Shown one piece after another: positions 34,035 to 41,528 of a stretch of DNA of 64,000 bases. The notes beneath the pieces are model-generated. The model was not told the origin of the DNA. It ran no database searches and saw only the letters and a list, made by a program, of their open reading frames with translations. How positions within the stretch are numbered: position 1 is the first letter of the stretch; every line of letters starts with the position of its first letter. The stretch spans positions 1-64,000 of the forward strand of contig JAUSNB010000065.1 of the NCBI GenBank assembly GCA_030645615.1. Reading direction: 5' to 3'. Made by a program: the position numbers and the translations under genes. The stretch is from Actinomycetota bacterium (GTDB taxonomy: Bacteria > Actinomycetota > Actinomycetes > S36-B12).

Positions 34035-35102
34035 ATGCACGTCATCCTCGCCGCCGGCGGCACGGGTGGCCACATCGAGCCGGCCCTGAATGTGGCGGAC
34101 GCCATCCGTCGCATCGACCCTGCCGTCGGCGTCACCGTGATCGGCAGCGACCGCGGACTTGAGCAGGTGCTCGTCCCGGCTCGTGGCTACGAGTTGATCG
34201 CGCTGCCCAGCATCCCGCTTCCGCGTCGCCCCAGCGGCGACCTCGTCCGGCTGGGCCCACGCTTACGACGAGCGGTCCGCGAGGCGGCCGACGCGATGCA
34301 GCAGCGGCACGCCTCGGCCGTGCTGGGCTTCGGGGGATACGCGGCCGTGCCCGCGTATCTTGCGGCTCGACGGCTCCAGGTACCGCTGGTGATCCACGAG
34401 GCCAACGCCCGGCCCGGCATCGCCAACCGCATGGGGGCACGTTTCGCCCGGGCGGCCTACGAGGCCTACCCGGGGACGATCCGCGGCGCCCGGCCGATGG
34501 CGTCACCGCTCCGCCGGGACATCGCGATCCTGGACCGGGCGGCGACCCGGGCGGAGGCTCGCGCGCACTTCGGCCTGAACGCTGATGGACCGGTCCTCCT
34601 GGTCTTCGGCGGGTCGCAGGGCGCCAGGCGGCTCAACGACACCGTGGCCCAGTCCGTTCCCCGGCTCTGGGCGGACGGCATCGCGGTCCTGCACGCCTAC
34701 GGCGCGAGGAACGACCCGCCCGAGGCCAGGCCCGGATACGTGGGCCTGCCCTTCATCGACCGGATGGACCTGGCGTACGCCGCGGCCGACCTCGTGGTCG
34801 CGCGGGCGGGGGCGATGACGTGCGCTGAACTGGCCGCGGTGGGACTGCCCGCCGTGTACGTCCCGCTCCCGATCGGCAACGGGGAGCAGAGCCTCAACGC
34901 CCGTCCCGTCGTCGACGCGGGCGGCGGCCTGCTGATTGATGACTCGGCGCTCACTGCGGAGTGGCTCACCCGAACGGCGGCCGACCTGCTGCACGATGGC
35001 AGCAGGCTGGCGGCGATGTCGGCAGCCGCGTACCGGCATGGCGTCCGGGACGCCGCCGAGCAGTTGGCCCGCATAACCCTGCGGGCGGGAGGGATGCCGT
35101 GA
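34035..35102 (+). CDS. murG: Lipid II-forming GlcNAc transferase MurG
   Basis: The 355-residue GT28 glycosyltransferase begins HVILAAGGTGGHIEPALNVA, with the G-loop that binds lipid I. It has the second G-loop FGGSQGARRLND and the UDP-GlcNAc site RAGAMTCAELAAVGLPAVYVPLP followed by NGEQSLNA. It makes lipid II on the inner face of the membrane. The stop overlaps the murC GTG. It lies 3 bases after ftsW. Confidence 0.96.
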   Translation: MHVILAAGGTGGHIEPALNVADAIRRIDPAVGVTVIGSDRGLEQVLVPARGYELIALPSIPLPRRPSGDLVRLGPRLRRAVREAADAMQQRHASAVLGFGGYAAVPAYLAARRLQVPLVIHEANARPGIANRMGARFARAAYEAYPGTIRGARPMASPLRRDIAILDRAATRAEARAHFGLNADGPVLLVFGGSQGARRLNDTVAQSVPRLWADGIAVLHAYGARNDPPEARPGYVGLPFIDRMDLAYAAADLVVARAGAMTCAELAAVGLPAVYVPLPIGNGEQSLNARPVVDAGGGLLIDDSALTAEWLTRTAADLLHDGSRLAAMSAAAYRHGVRDAAEQLARITLRAGGMP

Positions 35103-36499
35103 CCGGCGTGCTCGAGGGACTTGGTCGGGTCCACATCGTGGGCATCGGCGGGGCCGGCATGTCCGGCATCGCCCGGATCATGGTCGCCCAGGGGCTGTGC
35201 GTGTCCGGCAGCGACGCGAAGGACTCCCGCCGGCTGCAGGCGCTCCGGGCCATCGGCGTCGACGCGCGCGTCGGCCACGACGCCGCCATGGTGAGCGGGG
35301 CCGACGCGGTGGTCGTGTCCACGGCGATCCCGGCATCCAACCCGGAACGTGCGGCTGCCGGCGAGCGCGGCATCCCGGTCCTGAGCAGGGCGGCGGCGCT
35401 CGCCGCGGTCATGGTCGGCCGGCGCGGGGTAGCCGTCTCGGGAACCCACGGCAAGACGACGACCACCTCGATGCTCACGGTCGCACTGCAGCACTGCGGG
35501 CTGGACCCATCGTTCGCCATCGGCAGCGAACTCAACGAGTCCGGGTCCAACGCCCATCTGGGGTCGGGTGACGTGTTCGTGGTCGAGGCCGACGAGAGCG
35601 ACGGTGCCTTCCTGCACCTGGCCCCGGTGGCGGCGATCGTCACGAATGTCGAGGCCGACCACCTCGACCACTGGGGGACGTTCGAGGCCATCGAGCAAGG
35701 GTTCCTCGAGTTCGCGACGGGAGTGCGCGACCGGGATGGCTTCGTCGTGGTGTGCATCGACGACCTCGGCGGGGCCCGCCTCGCGCAGAGGGCGCGCGAG
35801 GCCGGCGTCGACGTTCGCACCTACGGCGAGTCGCACGAGGCCGACTACCGCCTCGCAGACGCGCGCCTCGAAGGCCTGGGCTGGACCTTCGACACGGTGC
35901 ACAACGGCGTTCGGCTCGGGGAGATCTCGCTGGCCGTGCCGGGCAAGCACAATGCCTTGAATGCGCTTGCCGCGTTCGTCGCTGGGCTCGGCCTGGATTG
36001 CCCATCCGCTGACCTGCGCGAGGGGCTGGAGTCGTTCAGTGGCACCCGGCGTCGCTTCGACTTCAAGGGGCAGGTCGCGGGCGTCCGGGTCTTCGACGAC
36101 TATGCGCACCACCCGACGGAGATCGACGCCACCCTGCGCGCCGCTCGTGACGTCGTGGGCAGCGGCCGGCTCGTCGTGGCGTTCCAGGCGCACCACTACT
36201 ACCGGACGGCGATGTTCACCAAGGAGTTCGGGGCGGCCCTCGGCCTGGCTGACGAAGTCGTCGTGCTCGAGGTATTCGCCCCGGGCGAGGAGCCGATCCC
36301 GGGCGCCAGCGGCCAGACGATGGCAGCCAACGTTCCGCTCCCCCCCGAGCGGGTGGTGTTCGAGCCGTCATGGTCTGCCGTCGCCGCGCAGCTCGTTGAT
36401 CGGTCCGCGCCGGGCGACATCATCATGACTCTCGGAGCCGGCGACATCGCGATGATCGGCACCGAGGTGCTTGACCTGCTTCGCGCGAGGGACGCGTGA
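35099..36499 (+). CDS. murC: UDP-MurNAc:L-Ala ligase MurC
   Basis: The 466-residue Mur ligase has the N-terminal VHIVGIGGAGMSGIARI Rossmann loop, the ATP loop SGTHGKTTTTSML, VEADESDGAFLHL, NVEADHLDHWG and the C-terminal DDYAHHPTEI motif, all characteristic of MurC. It adds L-Ala to UDP-MurNAc. The GTG at 35099 overlaps the murG stop; upstream open frame belongs to the murG overlap region. The stop overlaps the ftsQ GTG. Confidence 0.96.
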   Translation: MTGVLEGLGRVHIVGIGGAGMSGIARIMVAQGLCVSGSDAKDSRRLQALRAIGVDARVGHDAAMVSGADAVVVSTAIPASNPERAAAGERGIPVLSRAAALAAVMVGRRGVAVSGTHGKTTTTSMLTVALQHCGLDPSFAIGSELNESGSNAHLGSGDVFVVEADESDGAFLHLAPVAAIVTNVEADHLDHWGTFEAIEQGFLEFATGVRDRDGFVVVCIDDLGGARLAQRAREAGVDVRTYGESHEADYRLADARLEGLGWTFDTVHNGVRLGEISLAVPGKHNALNALAAFVAGLGLDCPSADLREGLESFSGTRRRFDFKGQVAGVRVFDDYAHHPTEIDATLRAARDVVGSGRLVVAFQAHHYYRTAMFTKEFGAALGLADEVVVLEVFAPGEEPIPGASGQTMAANVPLPPERVVFEPSWSAVAAQLVDRSAPGDIIMTLGAGDIAMIGTEVLDLLRARDA

Positions 36500-37212
36500 T
36501 GTCGGCCCCGACCATCGACCAGCCTGTCGCGACCGTCGACTTCCGCGATCGCTCCGGCCGGCGGCGTCGGCTGGTTCGGGCACTCGTCATCGTGCTGATC
36601 GCGAGCCTGTCCGCCGCTGCGGTGTGGGTGGTCGGCTTCTCGACGGTACTGGCCGCCAAGGAGGTTCGTGTCATCGGCGTCGAGGGGGTGGCGGCTGACC
36701 AGGTGAGATCCGTCGCGGCCATCCCGGTGGGCGCGCCGCTGGCCCGGATCGACACCGGGCGCGCGCAGGCGGCAGTCCTGGCGCTGCCGTGGGTCGCGAC
36801 GGCAGAAGTACGTCGGGGCTGGCCGGGCGAGGTCGTGATCGCCGTCGAGGCCCGCGTGGCCATTGCCGCGCTCGAGGGCTCGGCCGACGCGGTCGACGCG
36901 ACCGGCACGGCCTTCACCCCGCTGGGGCGGGTGGATCCGGCATTGCCTCGGGTGCGGGCGACGGGCGTCGGCCTGGCGACCGCCATGGCCGTTCTCTCGG
37001 GACTGCCGGACGACCTGGCCGGGCGGGTCGCCTCGGTGGCCGCGACGACGCGGGACAACGTCGAACTGACCTTGCGGTCAGGAGCCCTCGTGCGATGGGG
37101 CAGTCAGGAGCAGGCCGACTTCAAGGCCGACGTTCTGCGGGCCTTGCTGCGCGAGAAGCGCGACATGTACGACGTGAGCGCCCCCGAACTGCCCACGACC
37201 TTCCGCTCCTGA
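36496..37212 (+). CDS. ftsQ: Cell division protein FtsQ/DivIB
   Basis: The 238-residue bitopic protein has a basic cytoplasmic N-terminus (RSGRRRRL), one membrane helix (about residues 30-50) and a POTRA domain starting EVRVIGVEGVAADQV. The FtsQ beta domain follows, ending with SQEQADFKADVLRALL and YDVSAPELP. It bridges FtsL and the FtsW-FtsI synthase. The start may be the GTG at 36496 or the ATG at 36499. A near-perfect palindrome covers its stop codon. It is the last gene of the overlapping run before the 205-base gap ahead of ftsZ. Confidence 0.9.
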   Translation: MMSAPTIDQPVATVDFRDRSGRRRRLVRALVIVLIASLSAAAVWVVGFSTVLAAKEVRVIGVEGVAADQVRSVAAIPVGAPLARIDTGRAQAAVLALPWVATAEVRRGWPGEVVIAVEARVAIAALEGSADAVDATGTAFTPLGRVDPALPRVRATGVGLATAMAVLSGLPDDLAGRVASVAATTRDNVELTLRSGALVRWGSQEQADFKADVLRALLREKRDMYDVSAPELPTTFRS

Positions 37213-37235
37213 CTCTGAAGTCGGACTTGAGAGTC
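37211..37235 (+). repeat. 25-base palindrome at the ftsQ stop
   Basis: GACTCT-G-AAGTC-G-GACTT-G-AGAGTC forms two matching half-sites around a central G, with one mismatched pair. It overlaps the last two bases of the ftsQ stop codon and is 182 bases before the ftsZ start. It may act as a transcript-end hairpin, but no T run follows. It could equally be a protein-binding site for ftsZ control. The remaining gap to 37417 also has a TTGAGAGTTT stretch near 37350, similar to one arm, but no promoter I can call firmly. Confidence 0.45.
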
Positions 37236-37417
37236 ACGCTGGCGTGAGGTTCGCTTGCTCCTTCACCATCCTTCGCTTGCGCAACACGGGTCACTACCCC
37301 TACCCTCCCGCCGGTCACGGACCAGACGGATTCTCAGTCTCTCGTTGAGGTTGAGAGTTTGTGACCGCGAAGCGTCGCCGGGGCAGCCCGCGACATCGAA
37401 TGAGAGGACGGGCCACC

Positions 37418-38533
37418 GTGGCGGCTCCGCAGAACTACCTGGCAGTGATCAAGGTCGTCGGCATCGGCGGAGGCGGCGTCAACGCAGTCAACCGCATGAT
37501 CGAGGTCGGGCTGAAGGGCGTCGAGTTCATCGCCATCAACACGGACGCGCAGGCGCTCCTCATGAGCGATGCGGACGTCAAGCTCGACATCGGCCGCGAA
37601 TTGACCCGTGGCCTCGGCGCCGGCGCCAACCCCGAGGTGGGGAAGAAGGCGGCGGAGGATCACATCGAGGAGATCGAGGAGGTGCTCAAGGGCGCCGACA
37701 TGGTCTTCGTGACCGCGGGTGAGGGCGGTGGCACCGGTACCGGTGGCGCGCCGGTCGTAGCCCGGGTCGCTCGCTCCCTCGGAGCACTCACCATCGGCGT
37801 CGTCACCCGGCCGTTCGGCTTCGAGGGCCGCCGCCGCCAGGCGCAGGCCGAGGCGGGCGTCGACAACCTCAGGGCCGAGGTCGACACGCTCATCGTGATC
37901 CCCAACGACCGGTTGCTGTCGCTCGCCGACCGCAACATCAGCATCATCGACGCGTTCCGCCAGGCTGACCACGTCCTGCTTCAGGGTGTCTCCGGCATCA
38001 CGGACCTCATCACCACCCCGGGCTTGATCAACCTCGACTTCGCCGACGTCAAGAGCGTGATGCACGCGGCCGGCTCCGCGCTCATGGGCATCGGCTCAGC
38101 ACGCGGCGAGGACCGAGCGGTCGAGGCGGCAGAGAAGGCGATCTCGAGCCCGCTGCTCGAGGCCGGCATCGACGGGGCCCACGGGGTACTGCTGTCTATC
38201 TCCGGTGGCAGCGACCTAGGGCTGTTCGAGATCAACGAGGCCGCGCGCCTCGTCAGTGATGCCGCGCACCCCGACGCCAACATCATCTTCGGCGCGGTCA
38301 TCGACGACACCCTTGGAGACGAGGTCCGCGTGACGGTCATCGCGGCCGGGTTCGACGGCGGAGAGCCGCCGACCCGCCGGAGCGCATCGACTACCTCACG
38401 GCCGCGCGAGGAGGGGTCGACTGGCGACATCCCTGCCATCGTGGCCCCGTCCCGGGCGCCTCTCACGCAGCCCCGCACGATCGTGTTCGAGGACAGCGAC
38501 GACGATCTCGACGTCCCGGACTTCCTGAAGTAG
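37418..38533 (+). CDS. ftsZ: Cell division GTPase FtsZ
   Basis: The 371-residue tubulin homologue has the N-terminal [17 protein letters not shown], the tubulin signature GGGTGTGG (residues 103-110), [11 protein letters not shown] and a short linker. The C-terminal peptide is [11 protein letters not shown], matching the conserved tail that binds SepF and other partners. The GTG at 37418 gives the canonical [13 protein letters not shown] start and follows GAGAGGACGGG; an in-frame start at 37361 would add 19 atypical basic residues. With no ftsA in the cluster, SepF at 40122 is the expected membrane tether. Confidence 0.97.
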   Translation: MAAPQNYLAVIKVVGIGGGGVNAVNRMIEVGLKGVEFIAINTDAQALLMSDADVKLDIGRELTRGLGAGANPEVGKKAAEDHIEEIEEVLKGADMVFVTAGEGGGTGTGGAPVVARVARSLGALTIGVVTRPFGFEGRRRQAQAEAGVDNLRAEVDTLIVIPNDRLLSLADRNISIIDAFRQADHVLLQGVSGITDLITTPGLINLDFADVKSVMHAAGSALMGIGSARGEDRAVEAAEKAISSPLLEAGIDGAHGVLLSISGGSDLGLFEINEAARLVSDAAHPDANIIFGAVIDDTLGDEVRVTVIAAGFDGGEPPTRRSASTTSRPREEGSTGDIPAIVAPSRAPLTQPRTIVFEDSDDDLDVPDFLK

Positions 38534-38555
38534 CCGTCAGCGCTCGTCGCGATTC

Positions 38556-39317
38556 GTGTTCCCCCTTGCCGTCGGGCGCTCCGAGCCCTCGGCACCCGGT
38601 GGCCGCCCTGCAAGATGGGCGGCCACCGGTCGTTCCGGCGGGGTGAGCCCCGAGCCATACGACACCCTCAACCTGGCCGGGTACGTCGGTGACCTCCCCG
38701 GCGCGGTCACCGAGAACCGGGACCGCGTGGCACGGGCGATGGGGTCGAGCGACCTGGCCACGATGCGGTGCGTGCACGGAGCCGCCATGGCCCGTGTCCA
38801 CGGTCCGTCCGAGACCGAGGCCGTCGACGGACTGGTCACGACGAATGCCGGCCTGGTGCTGCTGGCGCTCGGGGCGGATTGCGTGCCGCTCGCGATCATC
38901 GGCACCAACGGGATGGCTATCGGGGTGGCTCATTGCGGCTGGCGTGGCCTGGTCGGTGACGTCATCGGTGCGGCCGTCAATGCGGTCGCCGCCCTCGCTG
39001 GCAGCGTCCATGAGGTCGTCCTTGGCCCCGCCGTGTGCGGTGCGTGCTATCCGGTTCCCGCCGAGCGCGTCGAGGCGCTGCGCGACGCCGCCTCGCCGGG
39101 AGTCTGCGCGGCCGCGATCATGACGACCCGTGACGGGCAGCCGGGCATCGACGTGCGCGCCGGAGCGCGAGCCCGGGTCATCGAGCTCGGGGTCCCGGCG
39201 AGGACCATCCGGCTCGTGGGCGGCTGCACGGTCGAGGACCGGGCACTGTTCTCGTACCGTCGTGACGGCGTCACGGGCCGTCAGGGCATGGCGGCCTGCA
39301 TCGGGGAGGGGACATGA
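38556..39317 (+). CDS. pgeF: Peptidoglycan editing factor PgeF (YfiH/laccase-domain)
   Basis: The 253-residue product has the YfiH fold motifs: YDTLNLAGYVGD, RCVHGAAMARVH, GADCVPLAI, VAHCGWRGLVGDV and GPAVCGACYPV. These carry the His and Cys metal/active-site residues of the family. Members remove misincorporated amino acids from peptidoglycan precursors, and some oxidise phenols. The GTG at 38556 lies 22 bases after ftsZ and its exact position is uncertain. The stop overlaps the yggS ATG. Confidence 0.9.
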   Translation: MFPLAVGRSEPSAPGGRPARWAATGRSGGVSPEPYDTLNLAGYVGDLPGAVTENRDRVARAMGSSDLATMRCVHGAAMARVHGPSETEAVDGLVTTNAGLVLLALGADCVPLAIIGTNGMAIGVAHCGWRGLVGDVIGAAVNAVAALAGSVHEVVLGPAVCGACYPVPAERVEALRDAASPGVCAAAIMTTRDGQPGIDVRAGARARVIELGVPARTIRLVGGCTVEDRALFSYRRDGVTGRQGMAACIGEGT

Positions 39318-40015
39318 ACGAGAGCCGGCGCGATCAGGTCGTGGCCGGACTGGCGTCCGTTCGCCAGCGCATCGATGCCGCGCGGCAGGCGGCTGGCCGG
39401 CGCGACGAGGTGGCCTTGACCGTCGTCACCAAGACGTTCCCCGCCAGCGACGTCGACGTGCTCGCCAGCCTGGGGGTGGCTGACGTCGGCGAGAACCGCG
39501 ACCAGGAGGGCCGGGCCAAGAAGGCTGCGGCAGACGCGCCCGGGCTGCGCTGGCACATGATCGGTCAGCTTCAGCGCAACAAGGCAGCCGGGGTGGCCGG
39601 CTGGGCCGACATCGTGGAATCAGTGGATCGCATGGACCTCGTCGCACCGCTCGCCCGCGGCGCTTCCTCCCGCGAGCACGGGCTCGATGTCCTGATCCAG
39701 GTCTGCCTGGACCCTGAGCCCGCTCCCGGTCGCGGGGGAGCCGACCCCCGAACCGTCCTTGCCCTGGCCGACGCCATCGCCGCAGAGCCCACGTTGCACC
39801 TGCGCGGGGTGATGGGCGTGGCCCCGTATCCAGGTGATCCCGACGAGGCGTTCGCACGTTTGCGAGCGGTGGCAGACGCGGTTGCGCAGCGTTGGCCGGG
39901 AGCCACGACCGTGTCTGCGGGCATGTCGGGGGACCTCGAGCAGGCTGTCCGCCACGGGGCGACACAGGTGCGCGTGGGGGGCGCGGTACTCGGCCCGCGA
40001 CCCCCAGTGCAGTAA
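39314..40015 (+). CDS. PLP-binding homeostasis protein YggS/PLPBP
   Basis: The 233-residue protein has the alanine-racemase-like barrel of the YggS family. The PLP lysine is in LTVVTKTFPASDV (about residues 34-46), followed by DVGENRDQE, RWHMIGQLQRNK and the C-terminal SAGMSGDLEQAVRHGATQVRVG. Family members regulate free pyridoxal phosphate and have no known enzymatic activity. It is a conserved gene between pgeF and sepF in actinobacterial dcw clusters. The ATG overlaps the pgeF stop. Confidence 0.93.
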   Translation: MNESRRDQVVAGLASVRQRIDAARQAAGRRDEVALTVVTKTFPASDVDVLASLGVADVGENRDQEGRAKKAAADAPGLRWHMIGQLQRNKAAGVAGWADIVESVDRMDLVAPLARGASSREHGLDVLIQVCLDPEPAPGRGGADPRTVLALADAIAAEPTLHLRGVMGVAPYPGDPDEAFARLRAVADAVAQRWPGATTVSAGMSGDLEQAVRHGATQVRVGGAVLGPRPPVQ

Positions 40016-40121
40016 CGTCACCTCAGTGGGATCGGGCATCCCCGTGTGCCTGTGACCGACGCACACCCGGCATGGGCCGATCACAACGCAGGCTGACCGC
40101 GACACAGGAAGACGAGGGGCG

Positions 40122-40682
40122 ATGGCTGGCGCGATGCGCAAGATGGCCGTGTATCTCGGTCTCGTCGAAGACCATGACGAGGACGCCTACGACGAGCACG
40201 ACGAGTACGAGAATGCTCGCCGCTCGTCCCGCGACTCTCGCGCTCGCGGGTACGACGACCGTGACGACCGTGACGACCGCTACACCAGTCGCAGCGTCAG
40301 GCCGATCCCGGACACCCGTGCGGTGCGCACCTTCCGCAACGACACTGCGGCACCCAGCCGGCCCACTTCGGCTCCCCTTGCGGACCGGCGCCCGGCACCG
40401 GACCTGAGTCGGATCGAGACGATCCACCCGCGCAGCTACAACGATGCCCGTCGGATCGGCGAGGACTACCGCGATGGCGTGCCGGTGATCATGAACCTGT
40501 CCGAGCTGGACGACCAGGACGCCAAGCGCATCATCGACTTCGCGGCAGGCCTGGTGTTCGGGTTGCGCGGCTCCATCGAGCGCATCACGAACAAGGTCTT
40601 CCTGCTTTCACCGGCCAATGTCGATGTCGGCGACGAGGCACGAGCCCAGATTGCCAAGGACGGCTTCTTCAACCAGAGCTGA
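40122..40682 (+). CDS. sepF: Z-ring membrane anchor SepF
   Basis: The 186-residue protein starts [17 protein letters not shown], the amphipathic membrane-binding helix. A disordered, Asp/Arg-rich linker follows (about residues 18-85, with [10 protein letters not shown]), then the globular SepF domain ([24 protein letters not shown] to [11 protein letters not shown]). It binds the FtsZ tail and anchors the ring in organisms lacking FtsA. A GACGAGGGG ribosome site precedes the ATG. The 106-base gap upstream of it shows no clear feature. Confidence 0.95.
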   Translation: MAGAMRKMAVYLGLVEDHDEDAYDEHDEYENARRSSRDSRARGYDDRDDRDDRYTSRSVRPIPDTRAVRTFRNDTAAPSRPTSAPLADRRPAPDLSRIETIHPRSYNDARRIGEDYRDGVPVIMNLSELDDQDAKRIIDFAAGLVFGLRGSIERITNKVFLLSPANVDVGDEARAQIAKDGFFNQS

Positions 40683-40687
40683 CGACC

Positions 40688-40705
40688 GCGGCCGACCGGC
40701 CGCGC
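40688..40705 (+). terminator. GC-rich intercistronic hairpin between sepF and yggT
   Basis: A perfect seven-base stem (CGCGGCC/GGCCGCG) with a GACC loop starts 6 bases after the sepF stop. No T run follows. It may attenuate transcription into yggT or stabilise the upstream mRNA end. Confidence 0.35.
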
Positions 40706-40722
40706 GACCAGGGGAGTGATGG

Positions 40723-41007
40723 ATGGCTGCCGTCGGGCAGGTGCTGGCGACGGTCCTGTGGCTGTACTGGCTGGTCATGATCGGCCGTCTGGTCCTCGAT
40801 TTCGTGCAGGTGTTCGCGCGCTCGTGGCAGCCGACGGGCGTGCTTCTGCTGATCGCCGAGGCCATCTACACGATCACCGACCCGCCGATCAGGCTCGTCC
40901 GCAAGGTTGTCCCGCCGTTGCGCATCGGGTCGATCCAGTTCGACCTCGCCTTCCTGATCGTCCTCGTCGGCCTGCAGATCCTGATCAACGTCGTCCTCAT
41001 GCTCTAG
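40723..41007 (+). CDS. YggT family membrane protein
   Basis: The 94-residue protein has two membrane segments (about residues 5-27 and 70-92) separated by the conserved YggT region AIYTITDPPIRLVRKVVPPLRIG. YggT proteins of actinobacteria lie between sepF and divIVA and are linked to the division and polar growth machinery; the exact function is unresolved. GGGGAG lies 7 bases before the ATG. Confidence 0.9.
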   Translation: MAAVGQVLATVLWLYWLVMIGRLVLDFVQVFARSWQPTGVLLLIAEAIYTITDPPIRLVRKVVPPLRIGSIQFDLAFLIVLVGLQILINVVLML

Positions 41008-41063
41008 GCCTGCGAAGCCTCGAATGCGCTGGCCACGGGGCTCGGGTGGAGGATGATGCCGTC

Positions 41064-41528
41064 ATGCCATTGACTGCCGCGGACGTGCGCACGACGAAGT
41101 TCTCCACGACCCGGATGCGTTCGGGCTACCACATGGACGAGGTCGACGCCTTCCTCGACGTGATCGAATCCGAGCTTGCCCAACTGGCCGATGAGCTGCA
41201 GGGCAAGCGCGATGCCGAAGCCCTCCTGCGAACGCAGGTCGACCAGCTCCAGTCCCGACTCAGCGCGGCGGAGGAGCGGCTGGCGGCAACAGCGGTCCTC
41301 CCTGCCTCCCCAGCCGCGCCGGTTGAGGCATCCGAACCGCAGCCCCCGGCCGACATCTCGGCGCTGGTCGCGGGCGACCCGGAGGCCATGACCGTGCTCG
41401 CGATTGCCGAGCGCACGGCAGACGAGATCGTGCACTATGCCCAGGTCCGTGCCGACCGGATCCGGGCCGCGGTGCGCGGGATGCTGGCCGAGCAGCTGGC
41501 GATGGTCGACCGCGAGCAGGCCGGCTAG
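41064..41528 (+). CDS. Short DivIVA-domain protein
   Basis: The 154-residue product has the DivIVA N-terminal lipid-binding motif (DVRTTKFSTTRMRSGYHMDEVDAFLD, residues 7-32) and a coiled coil of about 40 residues. A Pro/Ala linker and a second helical part (VHYAQVRADRIRAAVRGMLAEQ) follow. Its position after yggT is that of divIVA/wag31, but it is much shorter than typical actinobacterial Wag31 (about 260 residues). Another, longer DivIVA may exist elsewhere in the genome. The ATG at 41064 is the family start; it is preceded by GATGAT at six bases and GGAGG further up. The gene ends facing ileS, overlapping its stop by four bases. Confidence 0.85.
   Translation: MPLTAADVRTTKFSTTRMRSGYHMDEVDAFLDVIESELAQLADELQGKRDAEALLRTQVDQLQSRLSAAEERLAATAVLPASPAAPVEASEPQPPADISALVAGDPEAMTVLAIAERTADEIVHYAQVRADRIRAAVRGMLAEQLAMVDREQAG

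Noticed and set aside
37361-37417. N-terminal extension of FtsZ from the start at 37361
   Set aside because: The added residues are basic and atypical; the GTG at 37418 has a ribosome site and gives the conserved family start.
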